Shown here in pieces: positions 1-12,435 of a DNA stretch of 44,268 nt; positions within the stretch are counted from its first letter, which is position 1; every line of letters begins with the position of its first letter. The DNA comes from Didymodactylos carnosus (lineage: Eukaryota > Rotifera > Eurotatoria > Philodinida > Philodinidae). The translations under genes and the position numbers were made by a program. The notes below the pieces were generated by a model. That model saw only the letters and a list, made by a program, of their open reading frames with translations, was not told the DNA's origin and did not search any database. The DNA is taken from the NCBI GenBank assembly GCA_905250885.1, contig CAJNOQ010000649.1:1-44268 (forward strand), read 5' to 3'.

Positions 1-311
1 TTCTATATAAATGTACGAAAAATAGAATAAAACTTATTTCTTTTTTCTGACAAACAGTTACAAACGTTTTGTTTACCACATGTCTAATGAATTGTAGCCT
101 AATCTTTAAGAGAAAAATAACAAACTTAAAACTAGATTACAATTGTGCTACGCACAAATTGCGATATCAACAGACTCCCAAAATTCTGTACAGAAAAAAT
201 TAGAGAATTTCTTGACAAACTGTTTTCGGTAAAATCTCATAGAAAGGACAGAGAATAATATTGAAAAATGATTGTCACTCTCAAGCTTAAAACGTAACAA
301 TTTTTTTTTTC

Positions 312-520
312 TTCATAACAAATGGCGTCGGACAACAAAGATATGACAATTTTCTAAGTTTTTGACATATTTTCTCCTTCTGGACCTTATGACTCTGCAT
401 CCAAGTCATTTTTAAAAAAACGAACATTCAATTTGTCAATCCATAGCATCTAGAAAACGTTCTTCCGTTTTAAATCTTTTATACGTTGCGTAATTCTCTA
501 GATCGTGTGGTGAACATTTC
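312..520. repeat. Diverged direct repeat, copy 1
   Basis: This stretch resembles 700-925 in the same orientation. Shared blocks in the same order are an ACAAATGG box near the start, a TCTGGAC..TTATG block, a GAAC..GTCAATC block, and a closing GTTGCGTA / GTAGCGTA block followed by TAGATC. Identity is moderate, judged by eye at roughly two thirds. No open frame spans it. It is either an old tandem duplication or two copies of an unknown dispersed element. Confidence 0.45.
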
Positions 521-699
521 ACAAAAAAAATGGCTGTCTCTACTAACAGCTGCCAAAAGTTACCAATTCAGTCAGTAGATTTCTACTGCACCACTTTCAC
601 TATTATTTCTATTTCAGCTACTTTAAAAGAGATGATTAGAGAGAATAATAGAACAGAGAACGAAATATGAAGAATAGAGAAAGAGAAATGAAAGAGAAT

Positions 700-925
700 T
701 ATTTTTCTTCTTAAGAACAAATGGTGCCAGATAACTGATGCTAATGAACGTTAAAAAACTTTCGAGTCCAAAACACATTTTTCTTTCATTTCTGTAGTTT
801 ATGGCGCCGAATCTGGACTTATGTTTGAGAAAAGAACGTGCAGTTGTCAATCTACAGTATCCAGAGACTATCCTCCCATTTTCAGAAGTTTGCTACGTAG
901 CGTAGTTCATTAGATCACATCATGC
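700..925. repeat. Diverged direct repeat, copy 2
   Basis: Partner of the copy at 312-520, offset by about 400 bases. The short open frames on the minus strand in both copies do not correspond to each other, so the similarity is not explained by a protein. Confidence 0.45.
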
Positions 926-1869
926 ACACAAAAAGTAACTAAACAAGAAAAACAAAAAACTCCCAGCAAAAACACATAATGTCTGTCGACATAAAAATGT
1001 TTGCTTGTAAACATTTGATTTGGGTTATATAAGGAAACAGTTTGAATATCGTATACCGAAAGTACAATTGTGGGAAGAAAAGGAGACGAACTTCTCAAAC
1101 CAACTCACGTCGATTGATCATAAAAATTAATGAAATACAGAATAAATTCTCTATGTTTACATGTGGATAGATACTAATATCCGAATCTCTACTGTTTTAA
1201 TCCCGTCTGATTAGGTTATCGTATCTGTCAGAAAAAACCCTCAAAACGAAAGAAATAGAAAAATGTTAATCTTTTTATTGGCTCTTCTATGATTCGACAG
1301 TTTGAATCGAAAAAAAACCAAGGCGTTTCAAATCAACAAAAAGCTAATATTAATTTTTATTTTGCCGACAACACGTTGGTGAGTGTTCTATAGATGATAA
1401 AATAGAAAAATGTATTTATTGTGTCCAATGATTATTTATTTATTAACTGTATAAGAAAGTACACATACATGAGATAATATTGTTGAAAACAACAATACGT
1501 ATGTTATATTAATGTTTCCTAAATTGATACCAAAAAATGAATTAAAAAAGACAGAGAATAAACATAAAATGCCCAAAATGTATAGAAAAATGAGAAAGAA
1601 AATTCGCAACGAAAAGGCATATATTTCTATTTGCAAAAAAAATTAAATGACAAATAAAAAATTGCGTAGAAGAAGAAAAAAAGTTGAAATGGTAACAATT
1701 ATTTTTATTTTTTATGCAAAAAAGCAGTTGTATATGTACAAAAGTACATAAGGAGAAAAATCTGACAAAAAATATTTTTTTTAGGTTGGTCTACCTGTCG
1801 TGTATCTATCTGACAGTGTAAAAGAAAAAAGTGTCGTTGGTCAATAAACAAATAAAAAGGAGAGAGATT
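926..1869. other. AT-rich non-coding flank downstream of the semaphorin gene
   Basis: There is no convincing gene here. The sequence is strongly AT-rich with A/T runs. It lies just 3' of the semaphorin stop codon, so the part nearest 1870 probably includes its 3' untranslated region. The short minus-strand frames at 910-1098 and 1436-1636 are hydrophobic and unlike coding sequence. Confidence 0.5.
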
Positions 1870-4800
1870 TCATTCAGATTTAGACATGATAAAAAAGTTG
1901 AGAATCAAGGCTTTGGACAACTCTAAACGACAAAATAGTTGATTAAACATTTGTATATAAAACGGAATATCCGCTCTTACTTGATCACGTAATATTTCCC
2001 ATTCATTATAAGCTCGTTGATAATTTTCGAATTCTTTACACCAATCATTGTATTTTTCAATATATTTTTCCGCAGTTATACATGTACAATCACCTAGAGA
2101 TAAATAAATTATTACATGAAAACATGAACATTGAAGTCTCATAGTTTGAATACATACGTTTTGATAAGGTGGTACTGAGTGAATTGCTAGTTGAACCATA
2201 TGCAAACAAATTTGGGGAATCTAAATGGTAAAAAAATGGAAGAATGACAACTAATAAAACTTAAGTCAGTTAATTACCTCGATCAGTGTCTAATGTATAG
2301 GATACAATTGGTTGATTAAACACAAAACATGTATATTGTCCATTTAATGATGTATTCATACCAGCTATGATCAAATCTGAAAAAGAACTTCAGGATAAAC
2401 TAGTTTATTCAAAAAAAATATATTCTTTACTTTGTTCTTTTGTTAGAAGATAATTAGTATACATTGATTCTTGAATATTTTGTCCATTCCAACGCCATTC
2501 AATATTTGAATGTAGATGTTCATTAACATCACATTGAAGCCAAACAGTTTCACCTATTTTACGTGTTAATTGAAACACTTTTGCTAGTAGAAGAGAAAAT
2601 AAATAGATAAAGACAAATGTAGATCGATTTCAGTTGTGTTCTCTTACCCGGACGTTGAACAGATTTCTTACACCATAATTCAAGCGAATGACGAGCAGCA
2701 GATTTTGGACTAAATGCAAGTAAAAATAAAAGAATAATAAGAGTGAGTTATTACAACATACTAGTTTTACCCGTCATCTGATTCGGCACAACGACTATGT
2801 TGTACATCGTAATGACATAATGGATCACGTTCACATTCTACACACAGAGTATAACGGTTACATTGGGCAACGGGTAATTGATAAACACCAGCATCTGTCG
2901 ATACATACAACTGTTTAGTATCCTACAATAATAACAGTTGAATATTAGTCGAAAAAGATAAATTTCTTATTATGCTTGCTTCTGCAATAATCATATTTCT
3001 TATTGGTATTTTTTTATCTTCAATTATCCATGTTGAAAGCCATTGATATTTTCCATTTTTTTTCTTTTGTAATAATTTTAATATTCTTCCATCTGATGTT
3101 CCAACATACAACAATAATGCTTGTTCTCCAGCATTATTTCCCGTTGTTATACTTATGTAATCGCTAACTAATTTTGTTACAATCATATTTGATGATTGAA
3201 AGGCAATTTGAAAAGGTGGACGAGTGTAAATGTTGCCGTGTATCAAGACATGAGAACGAAGAAAACTCAAAACAGTATCAGATAAATTTTGGTTTGAATC
3301 ACACTAGAGAAAAAACAATGAGTTTCAAACACATATTTATAACAACAAAGTCTATATTAATCAGACATTTTTTGGTACGCCTTCTGGCATATGATCTCGT
3401 GGTAATTCACGCCAAAAACTGGATGAATCCGCTTCTTTGAATGTTCCTTCGAGGACACTGTCGATGTCTTTCTGAGTATATTCACATATAACTGATGTTG
3501 TCAAATCACCACTAAAACAAACGAACTAAATTAAAATGGAAGTCACCAATGTAAAACGCTAGTCGGCATGTCTATATAATGCTGTAAGTATGCTACGCTT
3601 TCTTCACGTTGATTGTGCTATACTGTAGCTACAAAAGCTCATACAGAGCCTGAAGACATTTTTAAAGAGCAAACATTTTCTTCAAGTAGATCATTAAGCA
3701 AATCCCCATGGTCAATAGATTTACAGATTAAAGATCGTTAAAATAGAAACCAGGTCCTATGAATAGAAAACTTATAAAAGAACACGAGATAAACCATCAA
3801 TGTTTGCTTTCTCATTAATTGAAAAGGAATTGTTTACTCTTGGAAATGAGACGTCTTCCAGCTCTGCATAAGCTTTCTCGGAAACGCTGTGATACTGGGG
3901 AAAAGTAGACACTTACGAAAAAGTTGACTGTTAGCCGTACAGCCGCAGTAATTTTAAGTGGTTTTCGAATCTTCTCTCTCTTGTTTCATTACAAGTATTA
4001 CTGAAACTGGTAGAGAAAAGAGAAATGTAGTCTTAACCATGCAAAAATACTTGACAACAAGATATGATCCTCTTAAAATTCCCTATTAACTAAAGTAGGC
4101 TAATTATGAAACTGTATCTACCCATAAATGAGAACTTTCATACTTTTTGTAGCAAAAGTACATTTGTTCACCACCTTAGTGGCGCTGGCAAAAGAGAGTA
4201 AGATGAGAGTATAAAACGTACGGTGTAGTTGTGAATGAAACGACAAAACGATCATCATATAATTTTGCAACAGCACCTGAATACAAAGAATTTCAAGTAT
4301 ATACAAATAATTTTTGCTTCTTAAAATGCTTACTGATATCGTTGAATACATATGGCGTATCTGAGGTTCCACTCATACAAATTATTCTTGCTTTACGAAA
4401 TGATGTCCAATAATTTGCCATGATTGGTGCCGAACCAATATCATTCTAATAATAGATGAGTATAATATTGTAAACATTCATTTAATAAAATAGTTTACTT
4501 ACTTTACAAACTCTTCCAACACGTGAATATACATGAGATAAAGTCGGTTCATATGATTTTTGTTCTTCAGCTTTTTCACGAAAAAAAAAGTAGATGTACG
4601 AATCAACATCAAACGAAGCAATAAATTCTGGTGCTAAAGTTTAAAAAAATAGAACAATTATCTAACGTTTATTATCTAAAGTTTAGTTGAAAATGTGAAA
4701 GATTACATACCACTAAGCCAATCAATATCATATTGTGGTGTTCTCATATATTTGATTGTGCTATCTTCAGACGGTGGACGATAGATAATTGGCTCCGTTT

Positions 4801-5768
4801 TGGTATAATCCATAACAGCTCCAGAATAGATAAACCCATAATTCGACGGATTACCACTATCTGAAAAATAAGAGATGCGATGTACACTACGATAGAAATA
4901 ACGATCATACTTTAAGTACATACCTGACCATAACGCTGTATTGTTATGGCGAGGATCACGAGAACAATAACCAAAACCCTCTTTAGTAGGAAGTTTTTCA
5001 GTTAAATCGGGCTAAAATGTCATACATAATTCTCACTATTCTACTTAGAACAATTACAGATAAAAAAAGATTGTTGACAGCGACTCACATTAAAATAATA
5101 AATTTTTGGTGAAAATGCATTTGTTGAACAAACAAATAAATCATTGAATTTTGTTTTTCGTCTCAATAAAACACGTACATGGTTTTCACAATCAAATGCC
5201 TGAACAAATATAGACACAGTTCATCTTCTGTAATAATTCGCTTAACAGTAAAACAAACCTGATTCAACGAATGTGATAAACATTTTTGCACTTCATCACG
5301 CTTCGATGGTATATCAACAGATTTGTAAAGCTACATAAACAAAAAAAGAGATAAATTGTTTTAAAAGAGACAAATAAATAATCAGAAAAACAACTTACTG
5401 GACTCGAACGATCTTCAATGTTATCCTTGCTCAATCGCAATAGAAGATTTCTATTTTATAAAAGAAAGGAGGAAAAGAATTATGTTTAGTCAATTAAAGT
5501 AAAGGGAAAAAACTTACTGAGCTCCAACGTAAAGACTATCTTCATCCAATAAAATATGCCAATAATAATTCAATCCTGAGCTATATTTGCGGAGTGCTAA
5601 AATAAAAGAGAAATAAGAATTATGATGACCAACAGTTCTCGTTCGAATAAATAAACACTAACATGCAGGCGTAAACGATGGAATAGGAATTATTTGTGAA
5701 TTACATAACGTAAATAAGAAGAAACTGAACAAATTAAATAAAACAATAAAACACCATCGAAAATCCAT
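1870..5768 (-). CDS. Secreted semaphorin (sema-PSI-Ig), class 2-like
   Basis: Axon-guidance ligand family. Exons, high to low: 5663-5768, 5518-5596, 5399-5450, 5259-5330, 5089-5199, 4924-5011, 4711-4860, 4503-4633, 4334-4445, 4222-4276, 3367-3511, 2980-3303, 2771-2922, 2648-2709, 2431-2583, 2278-2376, 2158-2220, 1870-2093; 725 residues. Residues 1-24 are a signal peptide (MDFRWCFIVLFNLF start). A sema beta-propeller fills about 25-475, shown by SLYVGA, CENHVRVLLRRK, YSGAVMDY, MRTPQYDIDWLSG, DVDSYIYFFFRE and LYVGTSDGRILKL. A cysteine-rich PSI domain (476-526, CERDPLC) and one Ig domain (about 547-631, cysteines in WLQCDV and GQYTCFVF) follow. There is no membrane segment or GPI signal, so the product is probably secreted. 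Intron 12 uses a GC donor. Intron 10 is about 700 bases, far longer than the rest. The last exon is read through a possible donor at 1985-1990, so the final 35 residues are less certain. Confidence 0.93.
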
Positions 5769-7064
5769 CTAAAAATTTCAAAAAATTCACTTCATATTGT
5801 TTAGATGGTTATAAATAATAAAAAGTAAAATGCACATGATAAACGATACAAAGAATTAAGCCGATCAGTGAAAGAAAAGAGTACGATAGATAATAAAGAA
5901 AAAACGTTTCATGTTTTTCATACATATCAAGATACAAAAAAAATGATCTAAATAGTATTTATGAAGTGTCCTTGCCGAGGATATAGACTAGTCACTGCGT
6001 TCGTCTCTCTTTTTGGTGAGACACAAAATATGGCACATTTTTATTAATAACACCAATGAAAAAAGACGATACATGATAATCTTAGCCAATACTGTGTTAA
6101 AAAGAAACGAAGAACTGACTTCTCAGACCTTTTTCATACTAAAATCTATTTTGAAAGATCATTCATACTGGTATCCTGTCTGTGTTTATAAACACGTAGA
6201 CCTACTTTCAGAAAGAGCAAAAAAACAAGTCTCTCTAATGAAACCCATCAAATTCTCTTCATTTTTTGTATCATTCTTATATACGCTTTCTTTTGCATTA
6301 TCCATCTGCCGTATAGTCCCTAATATTCGAGATATTTTATTCTGTTCCTTTGTCTCAGATCTTTGACATACATAAATTGAAGTGCTCTTCACCTATTCTT
6401 TTATTTGGTGATTACCTCACTTTACCTTTGATGAGTGTACGTAAGTGTGTGTAAAAAACAAAACAATGACTAAATCGATTTATTAAAAGATTAAAATCTT
6501 TTAGTCTAATATCATATATGAAACTATAATATAACGTTTGTATTGTGTAATAATAAATATAAATAAAAAAAAAATAAAATCATTATACAAACAAAGAAAT
6601 AGAAGATTTTCTTTGCTACTAACCAAAGTGTCGGATTATATACATCACTAATATCAAAAATAGAGCATAATTTATCAGAATATTTTATCCAACAAAAATA
6701 TGAAACTACATAAAACAAAGAAAGAACACTGTTCCAAAATAGTTCAATATAATTATTCACAAAAACGAAAGAATAAAATCTGAAATCATTGAAATATATA
6801 TGTACAAGCTATATCTGAATAAAAGCTTCATATTTACAATGAAAGAGTTAAATATCTGCGTAGTAAGTTAGGTAGAAACGTGATTGTGTGGAAAAATGAA
6901 ATTGTATGTACAATGTTTCTTTTTATATCAATTACGTAGCGTGACCATTGGTACTATTCAACACTTTTTGTTGTCAAGTATTCAAAACAAAAATCGTCTA
7001 AAAAGATAAAACAAAGATTATAAAAAATAGGTACTCTAATAGATTTTGTTGAAATGGAAGGAAG
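5769..7064. other. Intergenic, AT-rich; semaphorin promoter side
   Basis: This tract lies between the semaphorin start and the TMEM86 stop, so it holds the semaphorin promoter and the TMEM86 3' end. Overlapping frames on both strands at 6013-6392 and a hydrophobic minus-strand frame at 6524-6760 have no recognisable domain or splice context. I see no RNA gene or repeat. Confidence 0.5.
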
Positions 7065-8815
7065 CTAGTCTGTTTTTTCTTCTATGACTGTCATATAATA
7101 GCGTAATCCTACAAAAGAACTAATTTTGACTCTGGCATACTTATGAAGAATAAACAGTGCTAGACTCCCGAAAGTCGAGTGAACAAAAGATTTCTTCATA
7201 CCGGTATTGATTTTATGCCGTCGATTGATTACTATTTCATCCGAGCTTATTTTTGTCAGTTTAGCCTCGTTGTCTGTATCCGACGAAGAATTTGTTAAAG
7301 ACGACGTTGTATCGTTATCTGGTTGATCTTTTTTCGTATGTCGCCGACGTCGGTGTGTTATTTTCTTTAGCTTTTGTTGTTCCTGTTGATTAACAAATAA
7401 AAAAACGTGTGTCTTATTCAATAATGAATCAATATTTGCCCCCAATTGAATTTTTTTCTCCATGAGTAATGTTAATAATTGAGTATTGGCTAATGTATTA
7501 TGTAGAAATTGACGTTTTGTAGTTAGAACAGCTATAATATCATCTGTATGTACTTGTGATAACCGTTTACCTTGTTCCTGTAAAACTTTAATTATGTCGG
7601 TTTCTTGTATGACACAATAATTAATTTCAATATCTTCTCGACTATCAACAACCGAGAGAGTGATTAATAACTGAGCACCGTAATACGTTGCCATAATCAA
7701 TATTTGAGAACCAGGTATGGGAGTTACAAAACGATCCAGAGCCAATAGTAAATCAGATGTTGCAAAGAGAAGACCACCTTGATAAAAAAATAGACAAGTA
7801 TATCAATAGAAAGACAAAGCAACCCTATCAGACCTGCTTCAGAGAGTTTTAAATGTGAAACTGATCATTGAGTGTCTTTAGCGTTTATATCCTATCTACC
7901 CAATTTTGAAAGATTACCATCGTAATCCGCTCATGAGAGCGACAGAAAGAGAGAAAAAATCGACCCGAACTCATTAATTTTGGATATAAACTTCAGCTCT
8001 TTTGTTTCTTCAGAATAAATGGTGATGAATATCACAACACACCGATAAAACTATAAAATCTTGTCCATGTCCATTCTTTATCGTCAAATTTTAATCTTGC
8101 TATTGCACGCCAGATCATAATCATTGTTAAAAGTATATACAGATAAATCTAAATTAGAGCAAAATCATAGACATCATTTTTAATAGATCGTGCACCATTC
8201 CATAATTTAGTCTTAGAAAACAAAGATATCTCTTGGTACTTGTTTATACTCACAACGTAAGACAATGGTTTATACAATATTGACGAAAACATTGCCCATG
8301 ATAAAATAACTGGAGCTAACATGAATGGTATCATTAACAATCGAAGTGGTCTCATTCCATAAGCAGTTGCATAAATTATGTGTGAGATACCAAAAGCCAA
8401 TACTCCGTGTATAAAAAATCTAAATTAAATAAAAAAGATGATTCATATTCTGAACAACTTTAGTAGCTGCTGTAGATACTTACAGATGATCGAAAACAAG
8501 AAATGCATCACCGAGCATTGAGAATACTAAACCAGTCATAATTCTTCTCGCATATGAATATTCAAATCTTAGATTCATTCCATGTAATAAAATAAATATT
8601 ATTAACGAACAAATTGGCAAACATTTAATTATTAAATAAAATATATTTGCTTGTTTAGAATTTTGATTGGGAAATAAGACAAAAAATATTGCAACAGTTT
8701 TAAAAAATGGTACCAATTTTGGTATTGTTTTACGACAATTACATTTCAATACTGCTGGTAACCTTGTAAACACGGATGATGAGGAAAAAGTCGATGGCTG
8801 CGTTGTTGTAGTCAT
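7065..8815 (-). CDS. TMEM86/YhhN-family lysoplasmalogenase with long C-terminal extension
   Basis: The family is multipass membrane enzymes that hydrolyse the vinyl-ether bond of lysoplasmalogens in the endoplasmic reticulum. Exons, high to low: 8484-8815, 8254-8419, 8043-8148, 7065-7777, closing in frame at 438 residues. The core, about residues 45-247, has the family signature MLGDAFLVFDH, then FIHGVLAFGISHIIYA, GGLLFATSDLLLALDRF and ATYYGAQLLITLSV, including the conserved acidic residues of the two GDA and SDxxLA motifs. Vertebrate TMEM86 proteins are about 240 residues and end near the YYxAQLLI helix. Here the same exon continues open for about 190 residues with a predicted helical stretch, a basic run (THRRRRHTKK), an acidic Ser/Asp/Asn stretch and a final hydrophobic patch. 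The first 40 residues are Ser/Thr-rich. Enzyme activity is inferred from the family. Confidence 0.9.
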
Positions 8816-10213
8816 TTTGATTGTATTAAAATCTTAAAAAAACTTTAATTTTAAACAAAATCACATAATATTCATAACACACACTCTCCTGTTTACGTTT
8901 TAGACTAAACCTGTATGAAGTATTCTAAAATTGTTTAGAAGCAAAAACATAATTTTTTACGTTGACTATCTGAAACTGTATATACGAGAGCTGTATGACA
9001 CTCAAAGTTTTGACCCTTGGAGGGATGATTCTCAAGAAATCAGAGATGGACTAATTGTTTTCAAAAGAAAGATCAGGTACCAGCCCACAATAAGTAAACA
9101 ATGTTCTTCCAGTCAGATCACATATCCTGGTATATACTTACCAACAAAGATAGTTTGTTCGTGAGTTAGAGACCCCACTTGTTCTTTTATTCCAAAATAA
9201 TTTTTATGATTTATTATAGATTGTACTTGTTTTTATTATTAATATAACCACAATAAAGTGAAGAAAAGCAAAAGACAAAAGCTACTATCAATCGGTCATG
9301 TGATTAGAACAGAAAAAACTTTCACAAGACTACACCTTTTGACGCCATCAGTCACATGCTTTAGAAATATAGAAAAGACGTTATTTTTTAAGATCATGTG
9401 CTTTAAGAGGATACAAAAAAATAGTTCTGAAATTATTTATATACAATAAGAAATAAAATTTACACTACATAACTTCAATCATACTATTATTACTTTTTTG
9501 CGCTGTTTCTTTATAATATGTGGTTGTCGAAAAAAAAGAAACTGCGCTATAACCTATAAGTTAAATGTTCGGAGATCAGATTGGTTAAGGCAAGCAACCT
9601 GCAAAACATTGTCCAAAATTTATTTGTTATTTCTCAAAGCATTTTGATTGTCAAAGTATCTTTGTATAGCTTTTGGATGTAAATACATACTTTCCTCATG
9701 CATGAAGAGTAAAATTCCAAAAATAATTATGATGTACAAACGTATTTTTCTTTTTAAACAAATGACTAAAACATGATGTTATTACAGCAGGAGCACATTG
9801 GAACTCAGTATCTCGAATGGTATGCTGATTAGAAGATTTGAACTCTCTCACTCGTATCGGATTATAACAAATTTTACCAATAAACTGCTCAGAGAATCGT
9901 ATAGAGAGAAACTGAAAACTAAAGTTCAACCTATCGTCACAACTTGGAACATTACCTGAACTATCATCAAAATCTGCTCTGAGAGTATAGAGTACATCAC
10001 ACGAAAGACGGTAAGAAAATGAATATAAGCCCAGCAAGTAATGATAAATTTGGATATGGCTTTTTGTGCTCGTGCTCGATAATGTTGTCTACTGAGAACC
10101 TTATAATTCCATCACTTACGACCGCCTTTCTGATTATTTTTATGCGTTATTGGTAGTATCAGAAAAGCATATGCACATTTTGATTGGCTGTATTTGTTTA
10201 GACAGCATGCCAT
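8816..10213. other. Intergenic, no supported gene
   Basis: The TMEM86 promoter side is at the left end. Frames at 8931-9164 (+), 9258-9449 (+) and 9696-10037 (-) match no family I recognise and have no splice or start context that favours them. The minus frame at 9696-10037 (113 residues) is the least unlikely, but has no partner exon I could join. Confidence 0.45.
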
Positions 10214-10410
10214 CAGCGACATACCCAGCACTAGGCCAAGGGTGGGTCATGACCCACCCCTTAGAAATTTTGTTTTCTTCAATTTGCAGTAGAAAAAAAT
10301 ATTTCATTAAAATCGAAGATAAAAAGACTGCACAAGAGCTTATTTTAGTTTTTTCTTTAGCCAAAGAAAGGTTTGACCCACTCCTCAGTGGAATTTTGGG
10401 TACGTCGCTG
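10214..10410. mobile_element. hAT-like non-autonomous transposon (MITE)
   Basis: The termini are inverted repeats starting CAGCGACATACCCA on the left and, read inward from the right, CAGCGACGTACCCA. The similarity continues with gaps through an AGGGTGGGTCATGAC / AGGAGTGGGTCAAAC block. The flanks are CATGCCAT (10206-10213) and GATGCCAA (10411-10418), an 8-base target-site duplication matching at the six central positions. CAG-starting inverted repeats with an 8-base duplication are hallmarks of hAT elements. The element is 197 bases and encodes no transposase. A perfect 20-base palindrome at 10240-10259 lies inside the left arm. Open frames seen on both strands here are by-products of the inverted repeats. 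Confidence 0.8.
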
Positions 10411-12034
10411 GATGCCAATACCACCTACTGAGTAGATAACAGGAAAAAACATTCAAAGAAGGATGTCTTTAAATTATTATCTTCGAAAATGTGGATAAAA
10501 CTTTTATTTAGTGAAAGACAGTCGAATTTTCTATTAGTATTAAGTCTAAGTTTTCTAAGCAAAATGTAAAACTCTTTCCTCGTGGTTCATGTCATATTAT
10601 TCTTACAAAGTGGACAAACACGAAGCATTACTACGCTAGCCTTTGAAAATTAGTTAGAACTATTAATTGCGTTCCTCCATGTCGTCCTCATGGGCATACG
10701 CATCTGTCAGCGAGAGGAGGAAGAAGACAAGTAATTTAATTAGCGTGTGTATCATCACATAAAAAGCGATGCATGCGGCATCTTTGCTCAGTATCTATGC
10801 ATATATCAATCTCTTTAGAGTAAAAAAGACCAAATAATGTACAAAAAATTGCGATGCTGCACAAGACTCAGATAGAAAATAAGCACTTTAGAAATAATCG
10901 AGTTCATAAGGAGTCTGAAATGGAAATGAATTAACCACTCTATAGCTGTTTTGAAAATGAAATAAGTTCCATTCGGCGTGTTGTCACACACATCTGTTGC
11001 AGAATGAGTAGATGTCAAACGTGATATTTCTACATTTTAATACTTTTCCTATAGTGCTGTTCTTCGCTAATTTCAGTGATGAGTCGTTGCGCTTTTGCCG
11101 TAGTCCTTTGATGCCTTGGATGATATTTTAGTTGCTTTTACTTAAACTCGGTAGAACTGAAAAGATTTAAAAAATCCATAATTGACGTTTGCTCTATTGA
11201 TGAATGTTCTTTAAACGAAAAGGTCTTTTACCACTTTGGAGAGAAGTTCTTTTGTTGCGATAGCTCTGCATTTCGCTGATTCTTATACTATTCGCGTTGC
11301 CCACTTAGTTTATTCATAACTAGTAGCGCTGTGTTCAAACTGGTTTTGTCTAACATAACAAACGGGTACATCATCAACACATTGAATGTTACCTCAATGT
11401 TTTCAATTGTTCTCGCAATTTCTTGAAAGGAGTGAGTGTTACAACAAATTTCTCAAAATAAAGTATCAGAACATCATTTCGACAAGTTCTAGGTGAATGA
11501 ATGGGATTTGAATGCAAGAAAACTCGTGAGTCATCATTAAGAAAAATCTGGCTAGTAGATAGTACAGATTAACAATAATCAGCAATCAACATGCTTCTTA
11601 TCGTAGAGATCAAAACGACAACTATAATAATCATAATCTGGTAGTTACGGTAATAATAAGAATCCAAATCGTTTTGCACAATAAAATCATCGTCGAGCTA
11701 CCTTTCTTTCATGTTTCAACAACAATTCTTCACATCGTTCGACTTATCCCCAACATAATGACCACCTATTGATTCATAAACTTTGTAGTTATTCACACAA
11801 TATTTCAAATTCTTAGACGAATTTTGCTCTTTTTAATGACAAAGGTGTTTTTCTACTTTAGTGACTTCGACGACCGATCTTTATTTTAAAACATGAATCT
11901 CGATTCAATAAAAATTAATTGAAAGATGCCTCTCTCTGGTATTCACTCATTCGTCGTGATCAAAATTAATGTGCAGGAGGTCTTGCAGCGTGTATATTTC
12001 CTCTGCGTTACAGTCAGACATGTGCACCGATAAA
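10411..12034. other. Intergenic, no supported gene
   Basis: There are no exons with domain similarity. From about 11040 to 11340 the plus strand is T-rich with TTTTAG-like acceptors, resembling intron sequence, but no exon could be joined. The frame at 10815-11018 (-) shows nothing recognisable. Confidence 0.4.
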
Positions 12035-12435
12035 AAATTTTCGGCGGCGGCGAATGAAATTTTTACCATAGGCGACGGCGGCGCCAGGTTATGCCAGTTT
12101 CCTACGCCTTCCGCGGCGGCGGCGCGAGGTTATGAAAATTCCCTCCGCCTTCGGCGGCGGCGAGTAACAACGTTCTCTTTCATATCTGGCACGTTCTTCG
12201 CGCACCAACTGTATCTGTACGTTGCTGTATACGAAAAGATAGAAACGCGCTGCACGCTAGATACCTAAGGTAAAAACATACTAACAAAAATAGTCAAAAT
12301 TTCCGGAAAAAAATTTTTTCCGCCCGCGGCGGCGACAAAAGTTTAACGGCATGGCGGCGGAGATCAGAACAGTTTTTCTCCGCTGTCAGCGGCGGCGGAA
12401 GTCGCAACAATTTTTGTCCGCCTTCAGCGTGGGCG
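12035..12435. repeat. GC-rich degenerate tandem repeat (GGCGGCGGCG units)
   Basis: About seven units of 36-42 bases each begin with GGCGGCGGCG or a close variant and end with TCCGCC or CGCCTTC, with an AT-rich middle such as AGGTTATGAAAATT or CAGTTTTT. Units lie at about 12042-12165 and 12318-12435, separated by roughly 150 bases of ordinary sequence. At unit junctions the CCGCC end and the GGCGG start can form short hairpins. The block is an abrupt GC-rich island in AT-rich DNA. The plus frame at 11969-12268 runs through it but its arginine/alanine-rich product follows from the repeat composition. Confidence 0.65.

Noticed and set aside
6013..6392. Frames on both strands (117 and 68 residues)
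   Set aside because: They overlap each other, have no recognised motif and lie between two genes with no splice context.
6524..6760. 78-residue hydrophobic minus-strand frame downstream of TMEM86
   Set aside because: Its composition is typical of translated AT-rich DNA. It lies about 300 bases past the TMEM86 stop with no clear acceptor at its start.
9696..10037. 113-residue minus-strand frame
   Set aside because: No domain, start context or joinable exon was found. The length is possible by chance in this amount of sequence.
10140..10431. Overlapping 93-94 residue frames on both strands
   Set aside because: They coincide with the hAT-like MITE. The mirrored frames follow from its inverted repeats and palindrome.
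11969..12268. 99-residue plus-strand frame rich in Arg and Ala
   Set aside because: It runs through the GGCGGCGGCG repeat, which excludes AT-rich stop codons by composition.
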